Assembly: GCA_003054665.1 (NCBI GenBank)
Contig: QAYY01000026.1
Coordinates: 1-64,000, forward strand
Length of the DNA: 64,000 nucleotides
Reading direction: 5' to 3'
From: Opitutaceae bacterium EW11
GTDB taxonomy: Bacteria; Verrucomicrobiota; Verrucomicrobiia; Opitutales; Opitutaceae
Position numbers and translations under genes: made by a program. Within the stretch, counting starts at the first letter, position 1. Every line of letters begins with the position of its first letter. Positions 37,301 to 44,221 of this stretch are shown in pieces. Under the pieces are notes generated by a model. The model was not told the DNA's origin. It saw nothing but the letters and a program-made list of their open reading frames with translations, and ran no database searches.

Positions 37301-39477
37301 CTGCGACGTACGACGGTTCGGCGAAGCAGATCTCCGTCACGACGGCTCCTGCGAATCTCTCGGTCTCCGTCAGCTACGCCGGTTCCTCCACGGCGCCGAC
37401 GAACGCGGGCAGCTACACGGTGGTGGCCACGATCGACGACGCCACCTACGCCGGCTCGGCGAGCGGCACGTTCACTATCGCGAGCGCGGACCAGACGATC
37501 ACGTTTGCCCAGCCCGCCAATGCCAGCGTCGGCACGCCGCTCAGCCTGAGCGCCACCGCGACGTCGGGGCTGCCGGTTTCGTTCACCGTCGTGAGCGGCT
37601 TGGGCAGCATCGTCGGCGGGAATCAGCTTGTTGCCTCCCGTTCCGGTTCGATCACCGTGCGCGCCACCCAGGCGGGCAGCGTCAACTTCAACGCTGCGCC
37701 GGCCGTAGATCGCACCGTCACGGCGATCGCGACGGCGCCGGAAATCACCGCGCAACCGGCGAGCGGCGTGGCCCGGGTGGGGGACAGCTTCACCTTCTCC
37801 GTCACGGCCAGGGGAGACGAACTCGCGTATCAGTGGACCTTCGACGGCAGCCCCATCGCGGGCGCGACCTCGACCAGCCTCACGCTCTCGCCCGTCCAAA
37901 CGAGTCAGCAGGGCAGCTACGCGGTAGTCGTGAGTAACAGTACGGCGAGTGTGACAAGCACGGCGGCGACCCTGACGGTGACCCCGGCGACCGCCCCGGC
38001 GGGCGGCGTCTATTTCGGAACCTTCACCCAAGGCGGCGACTTTGCCGTCTACATCGGCAAGGACGGCGTCGGCTTTTTCGCCGGCTATCTGCCGTCGTGG
38101 ACGACAGGATACTATGCCACCTTCACGCTCGACGCGAACGGCGACTTCACCGCCGCGGTGGACGAGAGCCGCGCCGCCGGCGCTGCGCGGAACACTGCCA
38201 ACGCCCCCGCCGTGGCCGCCGACGCGAAGCAGGACGGGTCCGGACCGGGGACAGGTCCGATCAAGGCCGACTCCGCGACGCGCACGCTGCGCGGGCACGC
38301 CTCGGGCGGCGTCTTCACGGCGTCGATTGACGAGGCGTCGCTGAACTTCTCCGCCGGCGTGCAGTCCCCGGACGGCCCGACGGCCGGCATCGCCGGATTC
38401 TACTCGGCGCGGGCCGAAGGCACGGCGACCGGCGCGAGCTACGCCGTCGCGAATGCCCGCAACGAGGTGTTCGTGCTGACGGTTTCCCCGACCGGCCCGC
38501 TCGGCGCCACGGGGATCGTGGATGCGGCGGGCAGTTTCCAAGTCGCGGCGGCCAGCGCCACCTTCACGGGCGAGCTCATCGAGGCGCCGCGTGAAATCAC
38601 GCTGGACGTCGCTCCCGTCGATGGTGGCGCGGCGCAGCGCTACAGCGGAGTGCGCGTCGACGTCGTCAGCAACAATCGCCTGATCAACCTCTCCTCGCGC
38701 CTGCGAGCGGGGAGCGGAAGCCAGACGTTCATCTCCGGCTTCATCATTCAGGGCGACACGCCGAAGACGGTGCTCATCCGCGGCGTCGGCCCGACTCTCG
38801 CGAAATACGGCGTTCCCGGTGTTCTCGCGCAGCCCCGGCTTCAGCTCTATCGCGGTTCGACCAGGATCGCCGTGGCCGGTCCGTGGGGAGAGCAGGCCAA
38901 CGCGGCGGATATCGTTTCGACCAGCGAGCGCCTCGGCACCTTTGCGTTCGAACCCGGCAGCCAGGACAGCGCGATGCTCCAGTCGCTCGAACCCGGAGCG
39001 TACACCGCGATGGTATCCGGGGCCGAGGGGCAGAGCGGAGTTTCGCTTGTCGAAGTCTACGACGCTTCGTCGGCCGTCGGGCGGCTGATCAACATCTCGA
39101 CCCGGGGTTACGCGGGCCAGGGAAACGACGTGATCATCGCGGGGTTCATCGTCACCGGAAACGTGCCCAAGCGCGTGCTTCTGCGCGTGGTCGGCCCGGG
39201 CCTTGCGGCCTATGGCGTTGACGGCGTCTTGGCCGACCCCGCCCTCAGGCTGTTCGACGCGTCGAGAACGATCATCGCCGAAAACGACGACTGGGATGAA
39301 GGCGACGCCGCCACCGCGACGTCCGCGATGGCGCAGGTCGGAGCCTTTCCGCTCGCCGCGGGCGGAAAGGACGCCGCCCTCGTGATCACCCTTCCGCCCG
39401 GCGCGTACACCGCCCACGGCTACGGAAAGAACAATCTGACCGGAGTCGCGCTGGTCGAAGTCTACGAGCTGCCCTGA
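31381..39477 (+). CDS. Giant secreted DUF4347 repeat protein, 2,698 residues
   Basis: Residues ~1-43 are a signal peptide (start GTG 31381, no strong ribosome-binding site). DUF4347 spans ~79-240 (LFFVDAAV, then HLVSHGEPGAIVLNG, then LLVYGCDTGAG). A beta-helix region with a Gly-rich insert (~380-540) follows to ~605. Next are a cadherin/VCBS-like domain (~609-712), four tandem 143-residue repeats (715-1286), another cadherin-like domain (~1286-1380), four ~102-residue Big-like repeats (~1381-1790), Ig-like and MBG-type domains (~1790-2200), an unrecognised ~225-residue domain, and two similar C-terminal modules (RLINLSSR, then VLIRGVGPTLAKYGV; RLINISTR, then VLLRVVGPGLAAYGV). Looks like a surface or adhesin-type protein. 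It has no PEP tail; the end modules may anchor or export it. Confidence 0.8.
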   Translation: MRSPSASYRRPSFTTGAASPRSRGLLLGLAMSSVLSAPRAQADVPASPFRVGGLDEGELRENDLARPSLPAKPAPMRRELFFVDAAVADPTAFWLAAPAGATVLCIPRGVDSWRFMADQAEHFRELAAIHLVSHGEPGAIVLNGCRYTEGDLSAHGADLRRLGRALRKNGDLLVYGCDTGAGREGRQLVNQLSEITGADVGASMNPTGGAAGADWKLEIVHGQVETEPVAPAGYQHVLANFSVNTVASLRLALQTAASNNEADTITLTGNIAASGTPVDSGPDGRPTLAVINVSDGQAVTIDGAGYSLDAGHYGRAVYVPSSANVTIQNLTIKNGLLYGNGGNSGDPSLSQAVNGGSALGAGIYNLGTLTLGSVTLTANKAAGGGGGGGVANADVGGGGGGGGGFSGIGGGNGGQAGGYTGGTGAGGTGGNGGGYVPNAMGGRGGSSTGGAGGTNASGYSYGSAGGTATNGSISIGGGGGGDGWNAVGGAGGGAAGGIYNGVGGTIMVIGTSVLSNNLGAGGGGGGGGGNTSNNFNGGNGGQGVGAVWNRGTFRITASNYSAMTGNAAGSGAGGLENSNAVSGTTPASVSGIYNDSGTVDTNYTPNTAPTFVGATTSLSIYQNASATSVAGLLHVSDTDSSQTEIWSQSSAPSHGTLTISSATASSGSSDITPGGTIAYTPTTGYSGSDSFVIQVSDGTATATRTISVTITNPISLSTSGGTTSFTEGNNTTSTPVAVDTGLTVSDANSAVLASATVSISGGFQSAQDVLAFTNDGSTMGNVTGSYNAGTGVLTLTSSGATATLAQWQAALRSVTYSNSSDAPDTTSRTIGFAVNDGNVTSTTATKTVSITAVNDSPVVGTSGGSTSFQEGNNISSTPVAVDGALTVSDADNTTLSSASVAITGNFQSAEDILAFTNDGSTMGNIAGSYNAGTGVLTLTSSGATATLTQWQAALRSVTYTNTSNTPNTSTRTIGFTLNDGTSSSATSGKTVTIAAVDDAPIATTTGGTTAFVEGNNVTSTPVAVDAGITVSDTDNTTLAAASVTLTGNFQSGEDVLAFTNDGSTMGNITGSYNAGTGVLTLTSAGATATLAQWQSALRSVTYTNASEMPNTSTRVVTFLVNDGTANSSSVTKNVSVAATDDAPVVTVSGGSAAFVEGNNVTSTAVAVDSGISVSDLDNATLSSGSVSISGNFQSAEDSLQFVNDGSTMGNITGSYNAGTGVLTLTSSGATATTAQWQLALRSVAYTDSSESPNTATRTIGFTVNDGTASSSTVTRTVTITATDDAPTDIALSASSVNQSGGTDAPVGTLSSTDVDSVSFTYSLVSGTGSTNNASFNISGSSLRANDSSTLAAGAYSVRIRSTDSGSATFEKVFSITVVDDLAPGAPSTPDLTSGSDSGSSSTDNVTNVTTPAFTGTAEAGSTVRVYWGGTNLMGATTADGSGNWSVTAGSALSAGSYSITAKATDTAGNTGSASAALALTIDTSAPAAPAFTGITNDTGTSSTDGITSDQTLVFHGTAEANSTVTVIRVGSGTIGTTTADGSGVWSFDYTGTTLASGDYTFRATAADAAGNTSASSTDFFVTVDANQPSPVTITAVSTDSGSSSTDGITNDQTLTLSGTAEAATRVTVTRSGVGALGSVTADGTGHWTFDYTGTALPEGSYLFTATSTDTAGNVSAVSADFPVTIDTTAPAAPAITAISDDTGSSSTDHITSDTTLTLSGTAEANAKVEVTRSGSGVLGTTTADGTGAWTYDYTGTTLATGTYIFTAKATDAAGNVSVASSDFTVQVQDAPTITTQPAGGTYVAGGTITLSVTAGGTGPFTYQWYLDGTLLGDGSNRSGSTTATLTETGIGTVGFSGTYTVVVTNLAGSVTSSGAVVTVNKADQTITFPAIADKLTTDAPFALNATATSGFTVSFQVLSGPATLTGSTVTVTGAGSVTIRASQAGDLNTNAAPAIDRSFAVNKALASVTLNGLSATYDGSAKQISVTTAPANLSVSVSYAGSSTAPTNAGSYTVVATIDDATYAGSASGTFTIASADQTITFAQPANASVGTPLSLSATATSGLPVSFTVVSGLGSIVGGNQLVASRSGSITVRATQAGSVNFNAAPAVDRTVTAIATAPEITAQPASGVARVGDSFTFSVTARGDELAYQWTFDGSPIAGATSTSLTLSPVQTSQQGSYAVVVSNSTASVTSTAATLTVTPATAPAGGVYFGTFTQGGDFAVYIGKDGVGFFAGYLPSWTTGYYATFTLDANGDFTAAVDESRAAGAARNTANAPAVAADAKQDGSGPGTGPIKADSATRTLRGHASGGVFTASIDEASLNFSAGVQSPDGPTAGIAGFYSARAEGTATGASYAVANARNEVFVLTVSPTGPLGATGIVDAAGSFQVAAASATFTGELIEAPREITLDVAPVDGGAAQRYSGVRVDVVSNNRLINLSSRLRAGSGSQTFISGFIIQGDTPKTVLIRGVGPTLAKYGVPGVLAQPRLQLYRGSTRIAVAGPWGEQANAADIVSTSERLGTFAFEPGSQDSAMLQSLEPGAYTAMVSGAEGQSGVSLVEVYDASSAVGRLINISTRGYAGQGNDVIIAGFIVTGNVPKRVLLRVVGPGLAAYGVDGVLADPALRLFDASRTIIAENDDWDEGDAATATSAMAQVGAFPLAAGGKDAALVITLPPGAYTAHGYGKNNLTGVALVEVYELP
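33523..35238 (+). repeat. Four tandem 429-base coding repeats
   Basis: Units begin near 33523, 33952, 34381 and 34810. Each encodes a [ST]F.EGNN opening, a DN.[AT]LSS or AAAS block, FTNDGSTMGN or the variant FVNDGSTMGN, SYNAGTGVLTLTS and a QW..ALRSV.Y closing block. Nucleotide identity is high in the central blocks, which suggests recent amplification or gene conversion. Confidence 0.8.
35521..36750 (+). repeat. Four ~306-base coding repeats (Big-like domains)
   Basis: Units of about 102 residues share SSSTD, GTAEA, TTADG or the variant VTADG, YTGT.L or SAGSAL and TDTAGN, in the style of bacterial Ig-like domains. They immediately follow the 143-residue repeats and a cadherin-like domain. 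Spacing is 306 bases for the last three. Confidence 0.75.
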
Positions 39478-39507
39478 GAACCGGCCCGGGCTTTGTCGGG
39501 TGCCTTG

Positions 39508-40269
39508 TCAGCCCGCGGCGAATCCGCGTTCGCCGCCGGGCCGGGCACGCCGGCGCCACAGAAGCATGAGGAGGAAGCCGATCAGCGCGCCGCCGATGTG
39601 GGCGAAATGCGCGACGCCTCCTCCGAAGATCGGAAAGCCGGTCACGCCGGAGAGCAGGTCGAGCGCGAGGAGAAGCGGGATGAAGTATTTCGCCGCGATC
39701 GGAACCGGCAGGAAGATCATCATGAGCTTGGCGTTTGGATACAGCAGGCCGAACGCGACCAAGGTGCCGTAAATCGCCCCCGACGCGCCGATCATCGGGG
39801 TCGCGTAGATGTGGTAGAGGTCGAGCAGCGCGGACCGCAGCGCCGGCTCGGAGGGGGCCAGGGTCTCGCCGGTGGCGAGGAGCGTGTCGATCGTCGATTG
39901 AGGAATTCCCGCCGCGATCAGGCGCTGGTGCAGGACGCCGAACTGATAGGCATTGATGCCCACCTGCACGAAACCGGCTCCGAGGCCGCACAGCAGATAA
40001 AAGACCAGGAACCGCCGCGTGCCCCACTGGCGTTCGAGAGGCACGCCGAACGACACCAGCGCGAGCATGTTGAACGCGATGTGCCCTAAGCCGTCGTGGA
40101 GGAAGAGATAGGTGAGCGGCTGCCAGACCGCGAAGGCCGGATTGGCGGGATACCAGAACGCCCCTTTCGTGATGAACAGTTCCTGCCCGTTGGGGAGCAC
40201 GCTGCCCGCGAGAAACGCGAGCGCGGCGAGGATGACGATGCCAAGAACGGCCGGTGTGAAGCGTCCCAT
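39508..40269 (-). CDS. Rhomboid-family intramembrane serine protease
   Basis: A 253-residue membrane protease with about six hydrophobic segments. The catalytic Ser is in GASGAIYG, the catalytic His in AHFAHIGGALIG, and the family LFLHDGLGHIAFNMLAL loop-helix is present. A longer than usual loop (~125-160) separates helices 3 and 4. Start ATG 40269. The gene follows the dehydrogenase at 40280 by 10 bases in the same direction, so both are likely one operon. Substrate unknown; it converges on the giant secreted gene with 30 bases between. Confidence 0.85.
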   Translation of the reverse strand: MGRFTPAVLGIVILAALAFLAGSVLPNGQELFITKGAFWYPANPAFAVWQPLTYLFLHDGLGHIAFNMLALVSFGVPLERQWGTRRFLVFYLLCGLGAGFVQVGINAYQFGVLHQRLIAAGIPQSTIDTLLATGETLAPSEPALRSALLDLYHIYATPMIGASGAIYGTLVAFGLLYPNAKLMMIFLPVPIAAKYFIPLLLALDLLSGVTGFPIFGGGVAHFAHIGGALIGFLLMLLWRRRARPGGERGFAAG

Positions 40270-40279
40270 GGGAGTGTGG

Positions 40280-41338
40280 TCAGGGACGCCGGGTGTCGGA
40301 GAGCGACCAGGCGCCCACCGGAATGCTGCGCAGTTTCGTGACGGTCTCGAGCGCGGCACGCTGGCAGCGTTGAGGCGGAAGGCCGGCGAGGATGGCCTCC
40401 AGATCGTCCGCCACGAGCTGCCCGATCAGCGGCTGGATTTCGGGGATGCTGCCCGCGCGATGGGCCTGGATCAGCGTATTCGGAGTCTTGCGACCGGGTT
40501 CGTTCGCCGGGACCGGCTCCGTGGGCCACACGTCGATCCCGGCGCGAATGTGGCCGCTCTCGGCCGCGGCGAGCAGTTCCGGAAAATTCACGAGCGCGGC
40601 CCGGCTCGCGAGGATGACAACGCTTCCTTTCTGCATGAGCGCGAAGTGGCGCTGGCCGATTTTCCCGGTGTTTTCGCTCGTGTTCGCCGCGAGCAGGAAC
40701 ACGACGCGCGACCGGGAGAAACACTCGTCGAGCGTCACCGGCGTCACGTCGAGGTCCCTCAGCACCGCCGGCTGCACCCAGGGATCGTGCACGACGATGT
40801 CCCGGGTGAACGGACGGAGCAGCGGCAGCAGGGCGCGCCCGAGATTGCCGAAGCCGACCAGCCCGAGGGTCTTCCCGTGGAGGAGAAACGAATCGTGATT
40901 GTCGCCCTTCCATTCCTTGCCGGCGCGGAGGGAGGCGTCGGCTTCGTGTATCCGCCTGGCGAGCGAGATCGCCATGCCGAGGACCATTTCCGCCACGGGC
41001 CGCGCGTACACGGGAGCGGTGGACAGGACCGGAATCCCCCGGCGGTGGCACTCGGCGTAGTCGACGTTGGGGAGGAAGTTGCTCTCGACGTTGAAGACGG
41101 CCCGCAGATGCGGCGCCCGGTCGAGGCGCGCTTTGTCGAGCGCGGATTGCCCGATCAGCGCGACGGTCTGCGGGAGGAATTTCTCGATGTGTTCGTCGGA
41201 AGCCGGCGAACCGTCGTGCCAGATGACGCGGCCGAGGCGTTCCAGGCGGCGTTTCGTCGGCTCGTCGAAAATGCGTTCGATTTTGCGAGGATGCGGATCG
41301 AGGAGAATCACGCCCTCGTTGGCGGGAAGGGAAGACAT
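40280..41338 (-). CDS. D-isomer 2-hydroxyacid dehydrogenase family protein
   Basis: A 352-residue NAD(P)-dependent dehydrogenase. The dinucleotide-binding motif LGLVGFGNLGRALLPLLRPF and the later RPVAEMVLGMAISLARR segment are typical. The usual catalytic Arg appears in ILASRAALVNFPELLAA, the Glu in GIDVWPTEPVPANEP and the His in LIQAHRAGSIPE. It should act on hydroxypyruvate, glyoxylate or a phosphoglycerate-like substrate; the specific one is not decided. Starts at ATG 41338 (MSSLPANEG). Upstream frame extension is shadow. Confidence 0.85.
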   Translation of the reverse strand: MSSLPANEGVILLDPHPRKIERIFDEPTKRRLERLGRVIWHDGSPASDEHIEKFLPQTVALIGQSALDKARLDRAPHLRAVFNVESNFLPNVDYAECHRRGIPVLSTAPVYARPVAEMVLGMAISLARRIHEADASLRAGKEWKGDNHDSFLLHGKTLGLVGFGNLGRALLPLLRPFTRDIVVHDPWVQPAVLRDLDVTPVTLDECFSRSRVVFLLAANTSENTGKIGQRHFALMQKGSVVILASRAALVNFPELLAAAESGHIRAGIDVWPTEPVPANEPGRKTPNTLIQAHRAGSIPEIQPLIGQLVADDLEAILAGLPPQRCQRAALETVTKLRSIPVGAWSLSDTRRP

Positions 41339-41602
41339 CGCGCGGTGGGCCGCCGCTGCGTCAGGCGAACGGCGGGCCGGGCGTGTATCCCGGATCGGTC
41401 GCCCTTTGGCTACAAGAAACTCCGGCCGGCACGAGGTGCCGGGCGTGCGGGGCGGAAGCCTCTCCGCGAGTCGGGAAGACAGGAATTTTGTCCTGCCGGT
41501 TGAGAAATCCCAACGTCGGTGTCCGGTCTGCCCAGGCTCGTTCGTTGAAGGAGCGAAACAGAAAAACGAAAACCTCATTACCCTCCAAAAGGAATAACCA
41601 CC

Positions 41603-42052
41603 ATGGCCACGACCAATACTGTCCGACTCCACCGCGTCCTGCGTTCGTCTCCCGAAAAAGTCTACCGCGCGTTCCTCGACGCTCCCGCGATGTGCAAATG
41701 GCTCCCGCCGTACGGCTTCACCGGCACGATGCACCACCTCGAAGCGAAGGTCGGCGGCACGTTCAGGATGTCGTTCACGAACTTCGGCAGCGGGAAAAGC
41801 CACACCTTCGGCGGAACCTACCATGAACTGGTGCCGCACCAGCGTATCCGCTACACGGATAAGTTCGACGATCCGAATCTGCCCGGCGAGATGCAGGTCA
41901 CGGTGACCTTGAAGCAGGTGTCCTGCGGGACCGACGTGCAGATCCTCCAGGAGGGCATTCCCGCGGCCATTCCCGAGGAAGCCTGCTACCTCGGCTGGCA
42001 GGAGTCGCTCGTGCAGCTCGCCAAGGTGGTCGAGCCCGAGATTCCGGAATGA
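41603..42052 (+). CDS. SRPBCC (AHSA1-like) protein
   Basis: A 149-residue START-like fold protein of the AHSA1 group: VLRSSPEKVYRAFLDAPAMCKWLPP at the start, GGTFRMSFTNFGSGKSHTFGGTYHELVP in the middle and YLGWQESLVQLAKVVEPEI at the end. Such proteins bind hydrophobic ligands or help Hsp90, but small bacterial ones are mostly uncharacterised. A ribosome-binding site (AAGGA) lies upstream. The gene is followed by two strong hairpins. Confidence 0.85.
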   Translation: MATTNTVRLHRVLRSSPEKVYRAFLDAPAMCKWLPPYGFTGTMHHLEAKVGGTFRMSFTNFGSGKSHTFGGTYHELVPHQRIRYTDKFDDPNLPGEMQVTVTLKQVSCGTDVQILQEGIPAAIPEEACYLGWQESLVQLAKVVEPEIPE

Positions 42053-42060
42053 GAACGGAC

Positions 42061-42158
42061 GCGCATCGCCGGCGTCACACCCGTGCCGTCGGCGATGCGC
42101 GCCTTGTCCCTTGAGCGCTGCGGGATCGGAGAACCCGACCCGCGCGCTGCTTTTTTTT
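42061..42158 (+). terminator. Two hairpins after the SRPBCC gene, second an intrinsic terminator
   Basis: The first is an 11-bp perfect stem (GCGCATCGCCG at 42061-42071 and its complement at 42090-42100). The second pairs AGCGCTGCGGG (42114-42124) with CCCGCGCGCT (42139-42148), one bulged base, followed by eight T at 42151-42158. This is the clearest rho-independent terminator in the window. The remaining 42159-42389 has nothing I recognise. Confidence 0.85.
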
Positions 42159-42389
42159 GGGGACCTCTCGGCGGGAACGGAAAGCGTGCCAAACCGAGCC
42201 GATTGGGGAAGGCCCTCAGCGTTCGAGGTGCGATACTCCGAAGCGAGCGAGCGGGGCAGGGCTGAGGTCCTTCAGCCGCTTTCGAAAATGCTCGGAAGCA
42301 GGGAGAGGAATCTTCCCTACCGAAAACCGGCCAGCAGGCAGTAGTATCGGCTGTTCGCCCACTCGCCGTGTGTGCCAACATGCTCGGAC

Positions 42390-42839
42390 ATGCATGTTCT
42401 TCGTTCTTGTCTGGGCATCGTCGCCTTGCTGTCAGGTCTCCTCGTGGGTGGCGCGTCGCGCGTCACCGCTTCGCAGCCGGCGCCCGTATCCGGATGGGAA
42501 TACGCCGTGCTCTACGTAGACCACCTGAACCGCACGTACGCCCTGGACTTTGGCGGCGAAAGGCGCCTGTTCCACGACTACAACACCTTCTTTGAAGCGG
42601 TGGCGCGGTCGAGAATGGTCGACGGCGGAGACAAGCCGTCCGAACGGACGCCGGAACAGATGTCGCACGTGTTGCGAGATGCGGGGTGGAGAGTCGTCTC
42701 CTGGTCTCCTGCTAGCCAGGGGACGGCGGAGGTGAGTTTCGTTCGGCGAGCGGCGGTGCCGCGGACCAAGAATGCGCCTGCGCCGCATCCGTGGAGGATT
42801 ATCCCGGACGACACGGTCGAGGCGCGCCCTTCGATCTAG
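42390..42839 (+). CDS. Small exported protein of unknown function
   Basis: A 149-residue protein with a signal peptide (LRSCLGIVALLSGLLVGGASRVTA). The mature part (WEYAVLYVDHLNRTYALDFGG, then MSHVLRDAGWRVVSWSP, then FVRRA) is a short alpha/beta unit resembling DUF4177-type small proteins (strand, helix, strand). ATG 42390 is chosen because it directly precedes the leader; 42372 is also in frame. No function is inferred. Confidence 0.55.
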   Translation: MHVLRSCLGIVALLSGLLVGGASRVTASQPAPVSGWEYAVLYVDHLNRTYALDFGGERRLFHDYNTFFEAVARSRMVDGGDKPSERTPEQMSHVLRDAGWRVVSWSPASQGTAEVSFVRRAAVPRTKNAPAPHPWRIIPDDTVEARPSI

Positions 42840-42901
42840 TAGAAGTCGGCAGCGAGCGGCCGAGCTTGAGGCGGCGTTGGCGAATGGGCACACTGCGAAC
42901 C

Positions 42902-43555
42902 ATGAGCACCCCACTTGTGGTCCTGTCGCCGACTCAGGTCGTCGGGATCTTCGCGATCTTTGTCGCTTGCGTCGTCGGTCTTGCGATGTGGTCGGCCCGG
43001 AAAACTCGGGAAAGCCTCGTTCGCCTCGCGGCCGAACTCGGTTTCCAGTTCTGCGAAGGACCGGCGGTGTTGGGGATCTTCCGTTCCGCGCCCACGGTGG
43101 AGGGCAACATCGGCCGTCGGGCCGTGAAGTTCTACCAGTATTCGGTCGGCTCCGGAAAACGGCGCCGCACCTTCAGCGCGATGTCGGTGAGCTGCACGAA
43201 TCCCCACGGTCTGACGGTGCGGCTCTGCGCTCAGAACTTGCTCACCGAAATCGCGGAGAAGTTCGGGCTGCAGGATCTCCAGGTCGGCGAACCCGTCTTC
43301 GACAAGAAGTTCGTCGTCCAGACGAACGACCCTGCGTACCTCCGCGCGGCGTTGTTGCCCGAAATGCGCGAAGCCTTGATGGCGAAATGGCCGCGGGAGC
43401 TGCCTGCCGCGACGCTCAAGATCGAGGGAAACTCGATCGTGTTTTCCGACGCGGGATCCTTCTCGGAGCAGCGGCTGATAACGGCGATGAAGACGCTGCT
43501 CGGCGAGCTCCCGACGTTGGCCGCACTGCCCGAAGTGTATGCGCCAGGGCGGTGA
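42902..43555 (+). CDS. Membrane-anchored protein of unknown function
   Basis: A 217-residue protein, not recognised. Residues ~8-30 form one transmembrane helix (VVGIFAIFVACVVGLAMW), followed by a cytosolic alpha/beta domain of ~180 residues with an RTFSAMSVSCTN-type beta stretch. It has no catalytic motif I can name. ATG 42902 is preferred; ATG 42884 is possible. It stands alone between two exported-protein genes. Confidence 0.55.
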   Translation: MSTPLVVLSPTQVVGIFAIFVACVVGLAMWSARKTRESLVRLAAELGFQFCEGPAVLGIFRSAPTVEGNIGRRAVKFYQYSVGSGKRRRTFSAMSVSCTNPHGLTVRLCAQNLLTEIAEKFGLQDLQVGEPVFDKKFVVQTNDPAYLRAALLPEMREALMAKWPRELPAATLKIEGNSIVFSDAGSFSEQRLITAMKTLLGELPTLAALPEVYAPGR

Positions 43556-43606
43556 CCGACGCGTCGTTCGAAAAAGGATTTCCTGCATTCCCCCCTCTCT
43601 ACCCCA

Positions 43607-44188
43607 ATGATGAATCCGATATCCCGTCTCCTCCTCACCATCGCCGCACTTGCCCTTGCCACGACCGCCGTCGCGGCCGACGCGCCCGCAGTTCCGGCCG
43701 CAGCGACCGCACCGGCCCCCGTCGTGATCGTGAATTTCACGGAAGCCGTTCCCGCAGTTTACGGGTATGGAACGTGGCAGAACAATTTCGCCGTGGCCCC
43801 CAAGGCCGGATTTCGCGTGCAGGGCAGCAAGGGAGCGCACGGCGACGGAGGTTTTTGCCAGACGCTCGAGTCGACCCTCGACCTGAGCCAGCGCGAGTTT
43901 ATCGAGATCGCGCTGGCCGTTCAGCCGGCGAACGAGGTTCCTGAATACACCGTCTGCTTCGGCGACGCCGACGGCACGCAGTGTTGGGCGCGCCTCCGGA
44001 TTTCGCAGCTGATGCCCGGACAGCCGGTCTGGCTGCGTCTGAAAAAATCCGAATTCACGGCCTCGACCCGCGATCCCGGCTCCGACGGACAGGTGGACTG
44101 GTCGAAGATCAAGCAGTGGCACCTTCAGGGGGACTGGAGCACCCACAAACCCGCGCAGGTGCTCTTCATCGCGCTCCGCGCGCGGTGA
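43607..44188 (+). CDS. Exported protein of unknown function, possible carbohydrate-binding fold
   Basis: A 193-residue protein with a signal peptide (LLLTIAALALATTAVAA) and a short Ala/Pro-rich linker. The remaining ~150 residues look like a beta-sandwich (YGYGTWQNNFAVAPKAGFRVQG, then LDLSQREFIEIALAV, then WSKIKQWHLQGDW), reminiscent of carbohydrate-binding modules in glycoside hydrolases. No catalytic motif is visible. Start ATG 43607. Function is inferred from fold impression only. Confidence 0.5.
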   Translation: MMNPISRLLLTIAALALATTAVAADAPAVPAAATAPAPVVIVNFTEAVPAVYGYGTWQNNFAVAPKAGFRVQGSKGAHGDGGFCQTLESTLDLSQREFIEIALAVQPANEVPEYTVCFGDADGTQCWARLRISQLMPGQPVWLRLKKSEFTASTRDPGSDGQVDWSKIKQWHLQGDWSTHKPAQVLFIALRAR

Positions 44189-44221
44189 TCATCGGACGGC
44201 CCGGCGCAGCGAAGGCGCCGA

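Noticed and set aside
35419-39417. A 1,332-codon open frame on the minus strand
   Set aside because: It lies wholly antisense to the giant secreted gene, is Arg/Gly/Asp-rich with no domain motif, and arises from the repetitive GC-rich codons of that gene. The same applies to 31165-33798.
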